A stretch of 64,000 bases of DNA from Streptomyces populi (lineage in GTDB: Bacteria; Actinomycetota; Actinomycetes; Streptomycetales; Streptomycetaceae): assembly GCF_002911015.1 (NCBI RefSeq), contig NZ_KZ626854.1:52183-116182 (forward strand), given 5' to 3'. The translations under genes were made by a program, and so were the position numbers. A model generated the notes under the pieces. The model did not search any database and had not been told where the DNA came from. It saw nothing but the letters and a program-made list of their open reading frames with translations. This document shows, one piece after another, positions 56,142-64,000 of the stretch. The first letter of the stretch is position 1; every line of letters starts with the position of its first letter.

Positions 56142-57524
56142 ATGAGAACCTCCCGAACCCGCTCCTTCAGAATCCGTCCCTTACGCCGCGGCGTCGCCGC
56201 CCTGTTCGCCGGCGTCCTGACGGTGGCCGCGCTGCTCGCGGCCGGTACGACGGCGCACGCCGCCGGCACCCCGCTGCGCGACCTCGCCGCCGCCAAGGGC
56301 AAGGTCATCGGCACCGCCGTCACCGGCTCCAAGCTGACCGGGACGTACGGCGACATCGCCGGGGGTCAGTTCAACTCGCTGACCCCGGGCAACGCGATGA
56401 AGTGGGGCAGCGTCGAGCCTACCCGGGGCAGCTTCAACTGGGCCGAGGCCGACCAGATCGTCGCGTTCGCGCAGGCCCACGACCAGCAGGTGCGCGGTCA
56501 CACCCTGGTCTGGCACAGCCAGAACCCGAGCTGGCTGACCAACGGCACCTGGACCACCGCCGAGCTGAGCGGACTGCTCCAGGACCACATCACCACCGAA
56601 GTCACCCGCTACAAGGGCGAGCTGGCCGCCTGGGACGTGGTCAACGAACCCTTCAACGAGGACGGCACCTACCGCTCGACCCTCTGGTACAACGGCCTCG
56701 GCGCCGACTACATCGCCCAGGCGCTGACCTGGGCGCACGCCGCCGACCCGAGCGCCAAGCTCTACATCAACGACTACAACGTCGAGGGCGTCAACGCCAA
56801 GAGCACCGCCCTGTACGACCTGGTCAAGTCCCTGAAGGCGCGCGGCGTCCCGATCGACGGCGTCGGCCTCCAGGCCCACCTCATCCTCGGCCAGGTCCCC
56901 GGCACCCTCCAGCAGAACATCCAGCGCTTCGCCGACCTCGGCGTCGACGTCGCGGTCACGGAGCTGGACATCCGGATGCAGCTCCCCTCGGACAGCACCA
57001 AACTGGCCCAGCAGGCCGCCGACTACAAGGCGGTCTTCGACGCCTGCGTCGCCGTGACCCGCTGCTACGGCGTGACCGTCTGGGGCTTCACCGACTCCGA
57101 CTCCTGGATCCCGGACGTCTTCTCGGGCTACGGCGCGGCGACACCGTACGACGAGAACTACGCGCCCAAACCGGCGTACGACGCCATCGCGGCCTCGCTC
57201 GGCGGAGGGACCACCACACCGCCGCCCACCGGCGCGTGCACGGCGACGTACAGCGTGCAGAGCCAGTGGAACACCGGGTTCACGGGGCAGGTGCGCATCG
57301 CGTGCTCCGGGGCCGCGCTCTCCTCGTGGAAGGTGAACTGGACGTACGGCGCGGGCCAGCGGATCACCCAGGCCTGGAACGCGACCTGCACCCAGAGCGG
57401 CGCGGCCGTCAGCTGCGCCAACGCGTCCTACAACGGGAGTGTTCCGGACGGTGGTTCGGTGACCTTCGGGTTCAACGCCTCGTGGAGCGGCAGCAATCCG
57501 GTGCCCACGGTGACGCTGGGCTGA
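56142..57524 (+). CDS. Secreted endo-1,4-beta-xylanase, GH10 with CBM2
   Basis: 460 residues from ATG 56142 (GGAGG 8 nt upstream). A long signal peptide (about 41 residues, RPLRRGVAALFAGVLTVAAL, cleavage near AHAAG) follows a basic start. The GH10 domain spans about 45-352, with acid/base E169 in AAWDVVNEPFN and nucleophile E274 in VAVTELDIRMQL. A short Thr/Pro linker (354-363) leads to a family 2 cellulose/xylan-binding module (365-460) with paired cysteines and several Trp. It cuts xylan outside the cell, and its products would enter through the adjacent ABC transporter. Confidence 0.96.
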   Translation: MRTSRTRSFRIRPLRRGVAALFAGVLTVAALLAAGTTAHAAGTPLRDLAAAKGKVIGTAVTGSKLTGTYGDIAGGQFNSLTPGNAMKWGSVEPTRGSFNWAEADQIVAFAQAHDQQVRGHTLVWHSQNPSWLTNGTWTTAELSGLLQDHITTEVTRYKGELAAWDVVNEPFNEDGTYRSTLWYNGLGADYIAQALTWAHAADPSAKLYINDYNVEGVNAKSTALYDLVKSLKARGVPIDGVGLQAHLILGQVPGTLQQNIQRFADLGVDVAVTELDIRMQLPSDSTKLAQQAADYKAVFDACVAVTRCYGVTVWGFTDSDSWIPDVFSGYGAATPYDENYAPKPAYDAIAASLGGGTTTPPPTGACTATYSVQSQWNTGFTGQVRIACSGAALSSWKVNWTYGAGQRITQAWNATCTQSGAAVSCANASYNGSVPDGGSVTFGFNASWSGSNPVPTVTLG

Positions 57525-57607
57525 GAACGATGAGATTCTCCGAAGAAAACCGTTCCGTGCCTGTTTCCCTAACAGTCCCCTAATAATGCGGTCCTACGGT
57601 CCTGCCC

Positions 57608-58675
57608 GTGATCGGACACGACGAGAACGGCGACGGGGTCGGACGGCGGGGCCGGCGGTCGAAGGTGCTGAAGGCCGCCGGTCTCGCCCTGGCGGGACTG
57701 CTGGTGCTGGGCGCCGGCACCGCGGGCTGGGTGTACTGGCAGCTGAACCGGAACATCAGGAGCGTCGACATCGACAGCGCGCTCGGTGACGACCGCCCGG
57801 CGAAGGCGGTGGTGACGCCCTCGTCCCCGGCGTCCGCCTCCGCCTCGCCCTCCGCGTCCCCGCTGCCGAGCGGCGCCCTGAACATCCTGGTCCTCGGCTC
57901 CGACTCGCGCAGCGGCACGGTGAACGCGAAGCTCGGCGGCGGGGACAGTTCCGGCGCGCGCTCCGACACGGCGATGGTCGTGCACATCGACGCGGGACGC
58001 ACCCGGGCCACGGTCGTCAGCATCCCGCGGGACACGCTCGTCACCCGTCCGTCCTGCCCGCTGCCGTCCGGGGGCTCGACGGCGGTGGCGTACGGCGCGA
58101 TGTTCAACAGCGCATACGCGGTGGGCGGACCGGTGTGCGCGGTGAAGACGGCCGAGTCGGTCACGGGCGTCCGGATGGACCACTACGTCGAGATCGACTT
58201 CTCGGGCTTCGCGAAGCTGGTGAACGCCCTCGGCGGGGTCACCGTCACCACCGGCCAGGACATCGACGACGACAGGAGCCACCTGCACCTGGCCGCGGGC
58301 ACCCACCACCTGAACGGCAAACAGGCCCTGGCCCTGGCCCGCACCCGACACGGCATAGGCGACGGCAGCGACCTGGGCCGCATAGGCCTGCAACAGAAGC
58401 TGGTCAAGGCGCTGCTGGAGCGGATCGCCGGCACCGACCTGCTCACCGACCCGGCCAGGCTCTACGGCGTCGCGAACGCGGTGACCGGCAGCCTGACGAC
58501 GGACACCGGGCTGGACTCGCTCGCCGAGCTGTCGGGACTCGGCCTGAGCCTGAAGTCCCTCACCTCCGACGAGGTCAGGACGGTGACGATGCCGGTGACG
58601 ACGGCGCCGTCCGACCCCAACCGGGTGGTCGCGGACGAGCCGGAGGCGAGCGAGCTGTGGAACTCGCTCGGATGA
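57608..58675 (+). CDS. LytR-CpsA-Psr (LCP) family protein
   Basis: 355 residues from GTG 57608. An N-terminal membrane helix lies at about 25-45 (AAGLALAGLLVLGAGTAGWV), with a Ser/Pro/Ala linker after it. The LCP domain has LNILVLGSDSRSG, ARSDTAMVVHIDAGRTRATV-VSIPRDT, and the basic RxxxR region LALARTRHGIGDGSDLGRIG-LQQ. LCP proteins attach teichoic acids or other glycopolymers to peptidoglycan outside the membrane. TACGGT (57595-57600) lies 7 nt before the GTG with no ribosome binding site, so the mRNA may be leaderless. Confidence 0.93.
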   Translation: MIGHDENGDGVGRRGRRSKVLKAAGLALAGLLVLGAGTAGWVYWQLNRNIRSVDIDSALGDDRPAKAVVTPSSPASASASPSASPLPSGALNILVLGSDSRSGTVNAKLGGGDSSGARSDTAMVVHIDAGRTRATVVSIPRDTLVTRPSCPLPSGGSTAVAYGAMFNSAYAVGGPVCAVKTAESVTGVRMDHYVEIDFSGFAKLVNALGGVTVTTGQDIDDDRSHLHLAAGTHHLNGKQALALARTRHGIGDGSDLGRIGLQQKLVKALLERIAGTDLLTDPARLYGVANAVTGSLTTDTGLDSLAELSGLGLSLKSLTSDEVRTVTMPVTTAPSDPNRVVADEPEASELWNSLG

Positions 58676-58863
58676 ACGGGGCGGGGCCCGCGGGGGAGAC
58701 CCGTCCGGGTCCGTCCGGCACCGCGCGGGGAAAGTTCTCGGAGAAATCCGGGGAGGGTGTCGAAACCGGTGTCCGCCGTTCGACGCACAGGTGAGAGGCG
58801 GGGAGAAGCCCCGCCGCCGAGGCGCCGAAGACACCACAGGCACCACAGACACGAGGAGTCACC

Positions 58864-59220
58864 ATGCCCCGCTACCTCTCCCTGGTCCAGATCGACGAGC
58901 GCACCGCGCCCGCCGAGGGTCCCAGCCCCGAACTGATGCAGCGGATGGGCGAACTCATCGAGGAGATCACCAAGGCCGGCGTCATGCTCCAGACCGAGGG
59001 GCTGACGCCCAGCGCGCAGGGCAAGCGCGTCCACTACTCGGGCGGGGAGCTGTCCGTCACCGACGGGCCCTTCACCGAGTCCAAGGAGGTCGTCGGCGGC
59101 TACGCGATCATGCAGTGCAAGGACATGGCCGAGGCCGTGGAGTGGACCAAGCGGTTCCTGAAGGTGCACGAGGAGCACTGGACGGTCACCTGCGAGGTGC
59201 GGGAGATCGCCGAGGGCTGA
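58864..59220 (+). CDS. YCII/DGPF-domain protein (ECF42 partner)
   Basis: 118 residues with a good ribosome binding site (GAGGAG). The family motif is VTDGPFTESKEVVGGYAIMQ, from which the DGPF name comes. The fold is a small ferredoxin-like dimer. In actinobacteria such genes typically stand next to ECF42 sigma factors, as here (46 bp to the sigma gene). They may act as a sensor or enzyme in the same response, but this has not been fixed for the family. Confidence 0.92.
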   Translation: MPRYLSLVQIDERTAPAEGPSPELMQRMGELIEEITKAGVMLQTEGLTPSAQGKRVHYSGGELSVTDGPFTESKEVVGGYAIMQCKDMAEAVEWTKRFLKVHEEHWTVTCEVREIAEG

Positions 59221-59266
59221 GCGGGCTCCTTGGCCGGACGCCGCCGTGGGTGTCTCATGGTGGGTT

Positions 59267-60565
59267 GTGGAACAGCAGCCCGAGCCGGCACCCGCCGGCG
59301 GTGTCGGCACCGCCGTCGAGACCATCTTCCGCATCGAGTCCCCCCGCATCATCGCGGGCGCGGCCCGGATCGTCCGCGACGTCGGCATCGCCGAGGAACT
59401 CGCGCAGGACGCCCTGGTCGCGGCGCTGGAGCAGTGGCCGCGCGACGGCGTGCCGGACAACCCGGGCGCCTGGCTGACGGCCACGGCCAAGCACCGGGCG
59501 ATCGACCTCGTACGCCGCCGGGAGCGCTACGCGCGCAAGCTGGAGGAGGTCGGGCGGGACCTCTCGCTGTCCGCGCCCCACCACGTCGACGAACCCTCCG
59601 ACCCGGACGACATCGACGACGACCTGCTCCGGCTGGTCTTCACCGCCTGCCACCCCGTCCTGTCCGCCGAGGCCCGCATCGCGCTCACCCTGCGGCTCCT
59701 CGGCGGCCTGACGACGTCCGAGATCGCCCGCGCCTTCCTCGTCCCGGAGGCGACGGTCGCCCAGCGCATCGTGCGGGCCAAGCGGACGCTGGCGGCGAAG
59801 GGGGTCGCCTTCGAGGTCCCGTACGGGCCCGAGCGCGAAGCCCGGCTCGGATCCGTGCTGGAGGTCATCTACCTCGTCTTCAACGAGGGGTACGCGGCCA
59901 CGGCGGGCGACGACCTGCTGCGCCCCGCGCTGTGCGAGGACGCGCTGCGGCTGGTCCGGGTGCTCGCCGAGCTGATGCCCAAGGAGAGCGAGGTGCACGC
60001 GCTGGCCGCGCTGCTGGAACTCCAGGAGTCCCGGTCGGCCGCCCGCACCGGGCCCGGCGGCGAACCCGTCCTCCTCAAGGACCAGCAGCGGCGCCGCTGG
60101 AACCGCATGCTGATCGGCCGGGGCTTCGCGGCACTGGGCCGGGCGAACGCCGTCGCCACCGGCAGCCCGGGGCCCTACGCCCTCCAGGCCGCCATCGCAG
60201 CCTGCCACGCACGGGCCTTCGCCTACGAGGACACCGACTGGCGGCAGATCGCCACCCTGTACGGCCTGCTGGCGGCCCGTGCCCCCTCCCCGGTCGTCGA
60301 ACTGAACCGCGCCGTGGCCGTCTCCATGGCCGAGGGTCCGGAGCCCGCCCTGGAGATCGTCGACGCCCTCGCCGGGGAAACCGCCCTGCGCGGCTACCAC
60401 TTGCTGCCGAGCGTGCGCGGCGACCTGCTCGCCCGGCTCGGACGCACGGAGCAGGCGCGCGCGGAGTTCGAACGGGCCGCCGCGCTGGCGCGCAACGAGC
60501 GGGAGCGGGAACTGCTGGAGGAACGGGCGCGCGAGCTGCGCGGTCGTGAGACTCCCGAGCGGTGA
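59267..60565 (+). CDS. ECF42-type RNA polymerase sigma factor
   Basis: 432 residues from GTG 59267. Sigma region 2 is at about 18-90 (AAVETIFRIESPRIIAGAAR-like, AWLTATAKHRAIDLVRRRER). Region 4 is at about 120-165 (LTTSEIARAFLVPEATVAQR-IVRAKRTL). A long C-terminal extension of about 250 residues holds TPR-like helices (YALQAAIAACHARAFAYEDT, then PSPVVELNRAVAVSMAEGPE). The extension and the DGPF partner identify the ECF42 group, which lacks a classical anti-sigma factor. The start at 59246 is possible but less supported. Confidence 0.93.
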   Translation: MEQQPEPAPAGGVGTAVETIFRIESPRIIAGAARIVRDVGIAEELAQDALVAALEQWPRDGVPDNPGAWLTATAKHRAIDLVRRRERYARKLEEVGRDLSLSAPHHVDEPSDPDDIDDDLLRLVFTACHPVLSAEARIALTLRLLGGLTTSEIARAFLVPEATVAQRIVRAKRTLAAKGVAFEVPYGPEREARLGSVLEVIYLVFNEGYAATAGDDLLRPALCEDALRLVRVLAELMPKESEVHALAALLELQESRSAARTGPGGEPVLLKDQQRRRWNRMLIGRGFAALGRANAVATGSPGPYALQAAIAACHARAFAYEDTDWRQIATLYGLLAARAPSPVVELNRAVAVSMAEGPEPALEIVDALAGETALRGYHLLPSVRGDLLARLGRTEQARAEFERAAALARNERERELLEERARELRGRETPER

Positions 60566-60622
60566 CTCCGTTTCGTCCCGGTACCCGGGGCGCACCTCAC
60601 CGTGGAGCGGGAGGACGCCGTC

Positions 60623-60973
60623 TCAGAGCGTCCGCAGCAGGCAGTCGACGAAGACGGCGGCCACCCCCGTGGCCAGGGCGCCGGCGAGGACCCGGCGTCT
60701 GAGGCGGTCATAGCGGTGCTGGTACTCCTGGCGGAGCTGCAACGCACGCTCGGCCGTGCGGGTGATCATCGCCCGGGAGAGGGCTAGCTGACGACCGGTG
60801 AAGAGGTCGACCACCTCTTCCCGCTGGGCGGTCGTCAGCCAGTCGAGCTGATCGGCGAAGGACTCGGCCTCCGCGTGGGCCCGCTCGATCTCACCCTGCC
60901 ACAGCAGGTAGCCCTCCATCCTGGCGATGCCGTCCCGGACCGAACCGCCGTCCAGCGGCTTCTCGGTACTCAC
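60623..60973 (-). CDS. Small hypothetical membrane protein next to ctaD
   Basis: 116 residues. The first 85 are helical and charged (AHAEAESFADQLDWLTTAQR, then EYQHRYDRLRRR). A single C-terminal membrane helix follows (VLAGALATGVAAVFVDCLL). No family is recognised. It begins 10 bp after the ctaD stop on the same strand, so it likely belongs to the same transcript and could be an assembly or regulatory partner of that subunit, by position only. Confidence 0.8.
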   Translation of the reverse strand: MSTEKPLDGGSVRDGIARMEGYLLWQGEIERAHAEAESFADQLDWLTTAQREEVVDLFTGRQLALSRAMITRTAERALQLRQEYQHRYDRLRRRVLAGALATGVAAVFVDCLLRTL

Positions 60974-60983
60974 GGCAGGCCCC

Positions 60984-62741
60984 TCAGCCCTGTGGCCCGG
61001 AGGACCGGCCGGACTGCCCCTCGGGGCCGGGCTTCCTCATGCCCAGCCCCTGGTGGCTCTCCACGCTGCCGAGCGCGGCGATCTGCGGGTGGTGCAGGTC
61101 GAAGGCCGGGGATTCACTGCGGACCCGCGGCAGGGTGAGGAAGTTGTGCCGCGGCGGCGGGCAGGAGGTCGCCCACTCGAGCGAACGGCCGTAGCCCCAC
61201 GGGTCGTCGACCCCGACCTTCTTGCCGTACTTGGCCGTCTTCCACACGTTGTAGAGGAACGGCAGGATCGACATGCCGAGCAGGAAAGCGCTGATCGTCG
61301 AGATCGTGTTCAGCGTGGTGAAACCGTCGGAGGCGAGGTAGTCCGCGTAACGGCGCGGCATGCCCTCGACACCCAGCCAGTGCTGCACCAGGAACGTGCC
61401 GTGGAAGCCCACGAACAGGGTCCAGAAGGTGACCTTGCCGAGACGCTCGTCGAGCATCTTGCCGGTCATCTTCGGCCACCAGAAGTGGAAGCCGGCGAAC
61501 ATCGCGAAGACGACCGTGCCGAAGACCACGTAGTGGAAGTGCGCCACCACGAAGTACGAGTCCGAGACGTGGAAGTCCATCGGCGGCGAGGCCAGGATGA
61601 CGCCGGTCAGACCACCGAAGAGGAAGGTGACCAGGAAGCCGACCACCCAGAGCATCGGTGTCTCGAAGGACAGCGAGCCCTTCCACATCGTCCCGATCCA
61701 GTTGAAGAACTTCACGCCGGTGGGAACGGCGATGAGGAACGTCATGAAGGAGAAGAACGGGAGCAGTACGCCACCGGTGACGTACATGTGGTGCGCCCAC
61801 ACCGTCACGGACAGGCCCGCGATCGCGATGGTCGCGCCGATCAGACCCATGTAGCCGAACATCGGCTTGCGCGAGAACACCGGGATGACCTCGGAGACGA
61901 TGCCGAAGAACGGCAGCGCGATGATGTACACCTCCGGATGGCCGAAGAACCAGAAGAGGTGCTGCCACAGCAGGGCTCCGCCGTTCGCCGGGTTGAAGAT
62001 CTGCGCACCGAATTTACGGTCGATCTCCAGGGCGAACAGCGCCGCCGCGAGGACCGGGAAGACGAACAGGACCAGTACGGCCGTCAGCAGCACGTTCCAG
62101 CAGAAGATCGGCATACGGAACATCGTCATGCCGGGAGCGCGCATGCAGATGATCGTGGTGATGAAGTTGACCGCGCCGAGGATGGTGCCGAAGCCGGAGA
62201 ACGCCAGGCCCATGATTCCCATGTCGGCGCCGATGTTCGGCGAGTGAAGCGCGTCCGACAGGGGCACGTACATGAACCAGCCGAAGTCGGGGGCGCCCTG
62301 CGGGGTGAGGAAACTGGCCGCCGCGATCAGCGAGCCGAAGAGGTACAGCCAGTAGGCGAACATGTTCAGCCGCGGGAACGCCACGTCGGGCGCGCCGATC
62401 TGCAACGGCATGATCCAGTTCGTGAAACCGGCGAACAGCGGCGTCGCGAACATCAGCAGCATGACCAGGCCGTGCATCGTGAACGCCTGGTTGAACTGCT
62501 CGTTCGACAGGATCTGTAGTCCGGGCCGGGCGAGTTCGGCACGCATGAGCAGCGCCATGACGCCGCCGATCATGAAGAACGCGAACGACGTGATCAGATA
62601 GAGCGTGCCGATCGTCTTGTGGTCGGTGGTGGTGAGCCACTTGACCACGACGCTGCCGGGCTGCTTGCGCCGCACCGGCAGCTCGTCCTCGTACGACTCG
62701 TCGGCCGCGGCGGTGGCCTGGGGCCCGTTGGGGATACTCAC
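60984..62741 (-). CDS. ctaD: Cytochrome c oxidase subunit I (aa3 type)
   Basis: 585 residues from GTG 62741 ([20 protein letters not shown]); an in-frame ATG 123 bp upstream would add a tail that this family lacks. Twelve membrane helices are expected. Ligand motifs are complete: [12 protein letters not shown] (heme a), [14 protein letters not shown] (CuB His with the Tyr crosslink), [10 protein letters not shown] (CuB) and [11 protein letters not shown] (heme a3 and a). It is encoded away from ctaC, ctaE and ctaF in this window. Streptomycetes often hold a second ctaD copy, so this is probably the paralogue. Confidence 0.95.
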   Translation of the reverse strand: MSIPNGPQATAAADESYEDELPVRRKQPGSVVVKWLTTTDHKTIGTLYLITSFAFFMIGGVMALLMRAELARPGLQILSNEQFNQAFTMHGLVMLLMFATPLFAGFTNWIMPLQIGAPDVAFPRLNMFAYWLYLFGSLIAAASFLTPQGAPDFGWFMYVPLSDALHSPNIGADMGIMGLAFSGFGTILGAVNFITTIICMRAPGMTMFRMPIFCWNVLLTAVLVLFVFPVLAAALFALEIDRKFGAQIFNPANGGALLWQHLFWFFGHPEVYIIALPFFGIVSEVIPVFSRKPMFGYMGLIGATIAIAGLSVTVWAHHMYVTGGVLLPFFSFMTFLIAVPTGVKFFNWIGTMWKGSLSFETPMLWVVGFLVTFLFGGLTGVILASPPMDFHVSDSYFVVAHFHYVVFGTVVFAMFAGFHFWWPKMTGKMLDERLGKVTFWTLFVGFHGTFLVQHWLGVEGMPRRYADYLASDGFTTLNTISTISAFLLGMSILPFLYNVWKTAKYGKKVGVDDPWGYGRSLEWATSCPPPRHNFLTLPRVRSESPAFDLHHPQIAALGSVESHQGLGMRKPGPEGQSGRSSGPQG

Positions 62742-62952
62742 GGTTCGTTCGTCTCCGAGTTTTCCGGTCCGGACCGGTCCGCTCGAGGCCGACGGGTCGG
62801 CGCCGAAGCCGCGACGGCGGTCTCGTTCCGACGCAACGCTACGGAAATCCAGGCCGATATCCACCGGGAGCGACCGCTTTCGCCGACTTTCACCCGTTCA
62901 CTCGGCGTCCGGTGTCGGACGGGCCGGTCTCGCGTGTCGGACCGTGCCCCGC

Positions 62953-64000
62953 TCAGAATCCGTCGCCGGTGCCGGACGGCCGCACGGGTGCTCCCACCAG
63001 CATGGTCGGGGCGCCCGCCACCCGGGTGAGGAACACGGTCGCGGAGTGCGGGCCCTGCGGCTTCACCTTGCGGCGCAGTTCCTCCGGTTCGACGGCCGAC
63101 CCGCGCTTCTTCACGGTCAGGACGCCGACCTCCCGCTCCCGGAGCAGGGCCTTCAACTTCTTCACGTTGAAGGGGAGTCGGTCGGTGATCTCGTACGCGG
63201 CGGCGTACGGGGTGGGGCGCAGTTCGTCCGCGGTGACGTAGGCGATGGTCTCGTCGACCAGTCCGCCGTCCAGGTCCTCGGCCACCTCGGCGACCAGGTG
63301 CGCGCGGATGACGGCGCCGTCCGGCTCGTACAGATAGCGTCCGACCGCCCTGACCGCCGGATCCGGCAGGCCGCGGCCGCGCAGTTCGCGCGGGCCCGGC
63401 AGCAGGGTGGCGCGCACCAGGCCCGGCTCCGTGCCGAACCAGAGCACCGCCTCCTTCACGTCCCCGCCGTCCGAGATCCACTCGGCCTCCGCCTCGGCGG
63501 GGACCGCCTCGTGCGGGATGCCGGGGGCGATCTTCAGCGCGGCGACCGGGGCCCGCAGGGCCGCCCCGACCGCCCAGGACAGCGGCGGCGAGTACGCCTC
63601 CGGGTCGAAGATCCGGCCCCGGCCGCCCCGGCGCGCCGGGTCCACGAACACGGCGTCGTACGACGTGGTGTCCACCTCGGTCACATCGCCCTCGCGCACC
63701 TCGATCAGGTCCGCGAGGCCCAGCGCGTCGGCGTTCGCGCGGGCGGCGGCGGCCGTCAGCGGGTCGCGGTCGACGGCCAGGACGCGGATCCCGGCGCGGG
63801 CCAGCGCGATGGCGTCGCCGCCGATGCCGCAGCACAGGTCGGCGACGGAGCGGACCCCCAGCGCGCGCAGCCGTTCGGCGCGGTGCACGGCCACGCTCGT
63901 ACGGGTGGACTGCTCGACCCCGTTCGGGGTGAAGAACATCCGTCCGGCGTCCTCGGCCCCGAACTTCGCCACCGCCCGCTGTCGCAGCCGTGCCTGTCCT
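62953..64000 (-). CDS. SAM-dependent methyltransferase with THUMP-like domain, cut by the right edge
   Basis: The protein begins outside the window. Reading back from VAKFGAEDAGRMFFTPNGVE the frame stays open to base 64000 as GQARLRQRA, a typical stretch of this family, so GTG 63972 is not the true start. The Rossmann fold holds the SAM loop VADLCCGIGGDAIALARAG (motif I) and later DAVFVDPARRGGRGRIFDPE. The C-terminal part (about residues 260-339) resembles the THUMP-like domain of these proteins (YEITDRLPFNVKKLKALLRE, then VGVLTVKKRGSAVEPEELRR). The substrate, perhaps RNA, is not known. The gene ends before the ctaD promoter region. Confidence 0.88.
   Translation of the reverse strand, partial: GQARLRQRAVAKFGAEDAGRMFFTPNGVEQSTRTSVAVHRAERLRALGVRSVADLCCGIGGDAIALARAGIRVLAVDRDPLTAAAARANADALGLADLIEVREGDVTEVDTTSYDAVFVDPARRGGRGRIFDPEAYSPPLSWAVGAALRAPVAALKIAPGIPHEAVPAEAEAEWISDGGDVKEAVLWFGTEPGLVRATLLPGPRELRGRGLPDPAVRAVGRYLYEPDGAVIRAHLVAEVAEDLDGGLVDETIAYVTADELRPTPYAAAYEITDRLPFNVKKLKALLREREVGVLTVKKRGSAVEPEELRRKVKPQGPHSATVFLTRVAGAPTMLVGAPVRPSGTGDGF

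Noticed and set aside
1..64000. tRNA genes, rRNA genes, CRISPR arrays, insertion sequences or prophage attachment sites
   Set aside because: I looked for cloverleaf-like TTCGA/CCA ends, regularly spaced repeats and transposase motifs and saw none. Short repeats found are listed separately.

Overview
The window is chromosomal DNA of a Streptomyces species. It is very GC-rich, uses many GTG starts, and carries the actinobacterial S10-spc-alpha ribosomal region in its usual order (rpsJ through rpsQ, rplN through rplO, then secY-adk-map-infA-rpmJ-rpsM-rpsK-rpoA-rplQ-truA). This is followed by rplM-rpsI, glmM, coaA, glmS, acpS, nnrD, alr and the tsaE/tsaB/rimI/tsaD genes. The ribosomal proteins, the WhiJ/DUF397-type regulators and a typical Streptomyces intergenic repeat support this assignment.

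Left part (1-10 kb) is accessory. It starts with a frameshifted, edge-truncated winged-helix gene on the minus strand. Next comes a WhiJ-like regulatory set: a divergent anti-sigma-like ATPase, an XRE/DUF5753 regulator, DUF397 and an overlapping hypothetical gene. A DUF1963-like gene follows, then a 1499-residue RHS polymorphic toxin with a WxG-like N-terminus, a membrane segment, YD repeats and a short unrecognised C-terminal tip. A translationally coupled gene downstream is the probable immunity gene, and after it lies a decayed gene with frame breaks.

Middle part (10-31.3 kb) is the ribosomal supercluster. I can place promoters before rpsJ, secY, infA and rplM, and strong hairpins after rplO, adk, rplQ, rpsI and glmM. 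rpsD is absent from the alpha operon. truA and rplM are separated by a membrane-anchored hypothetical gene and about 830 bp without a recognisable gene.

From 31.3 to 48.9 kb lie cell-envelope and tRNA-modification genes: glmM and glmS (UDP-GlcNAc precursor), alr (D-Ala), an L,D-transpeptidase-like secreted protein, coaA/acpS (CoA and acyl carrier chemistry), nnrD (NAD(P)HX repair) and the t6A genes tsaE-tsaB-rimI-tsaD. Between tsaE and tsaB sit a 63-residue orphan gene behind a perfect 12-bp palindrome and a secreted protein that looks like an L,D-transpeptidase that has lost its catalytic residues. Several genes here have a -10-like hexamer 6-8 bp before the start codon and no ribosome binding site, so they are probably leaderless.

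From 49 to 57.5 kb is a xylan or xylo-oligosaccharide island: GH3 glycosidase, two ABC permeases and a solute-binding lipoprotein on the minus strand, with a divergent LacI regulator and a GH10-CBM2 xylanase. A CGAA-N3-TTCG palindrome occurs in the divergent promoter region and again directly before the xylanase, which suggests one regulon under the LacI protein. The right end has an LCP-family protein, a YCII/DGPF protein with an ECF42-type sigma factor, a stand-alone cytochrome oxidase subunit I gene with a small membrane protein, and a THUMP-like methyltransferase that runs off the right edge.

Everything here was read by eye. Family names come from motif recognition, and no searches or folding calculations were run.
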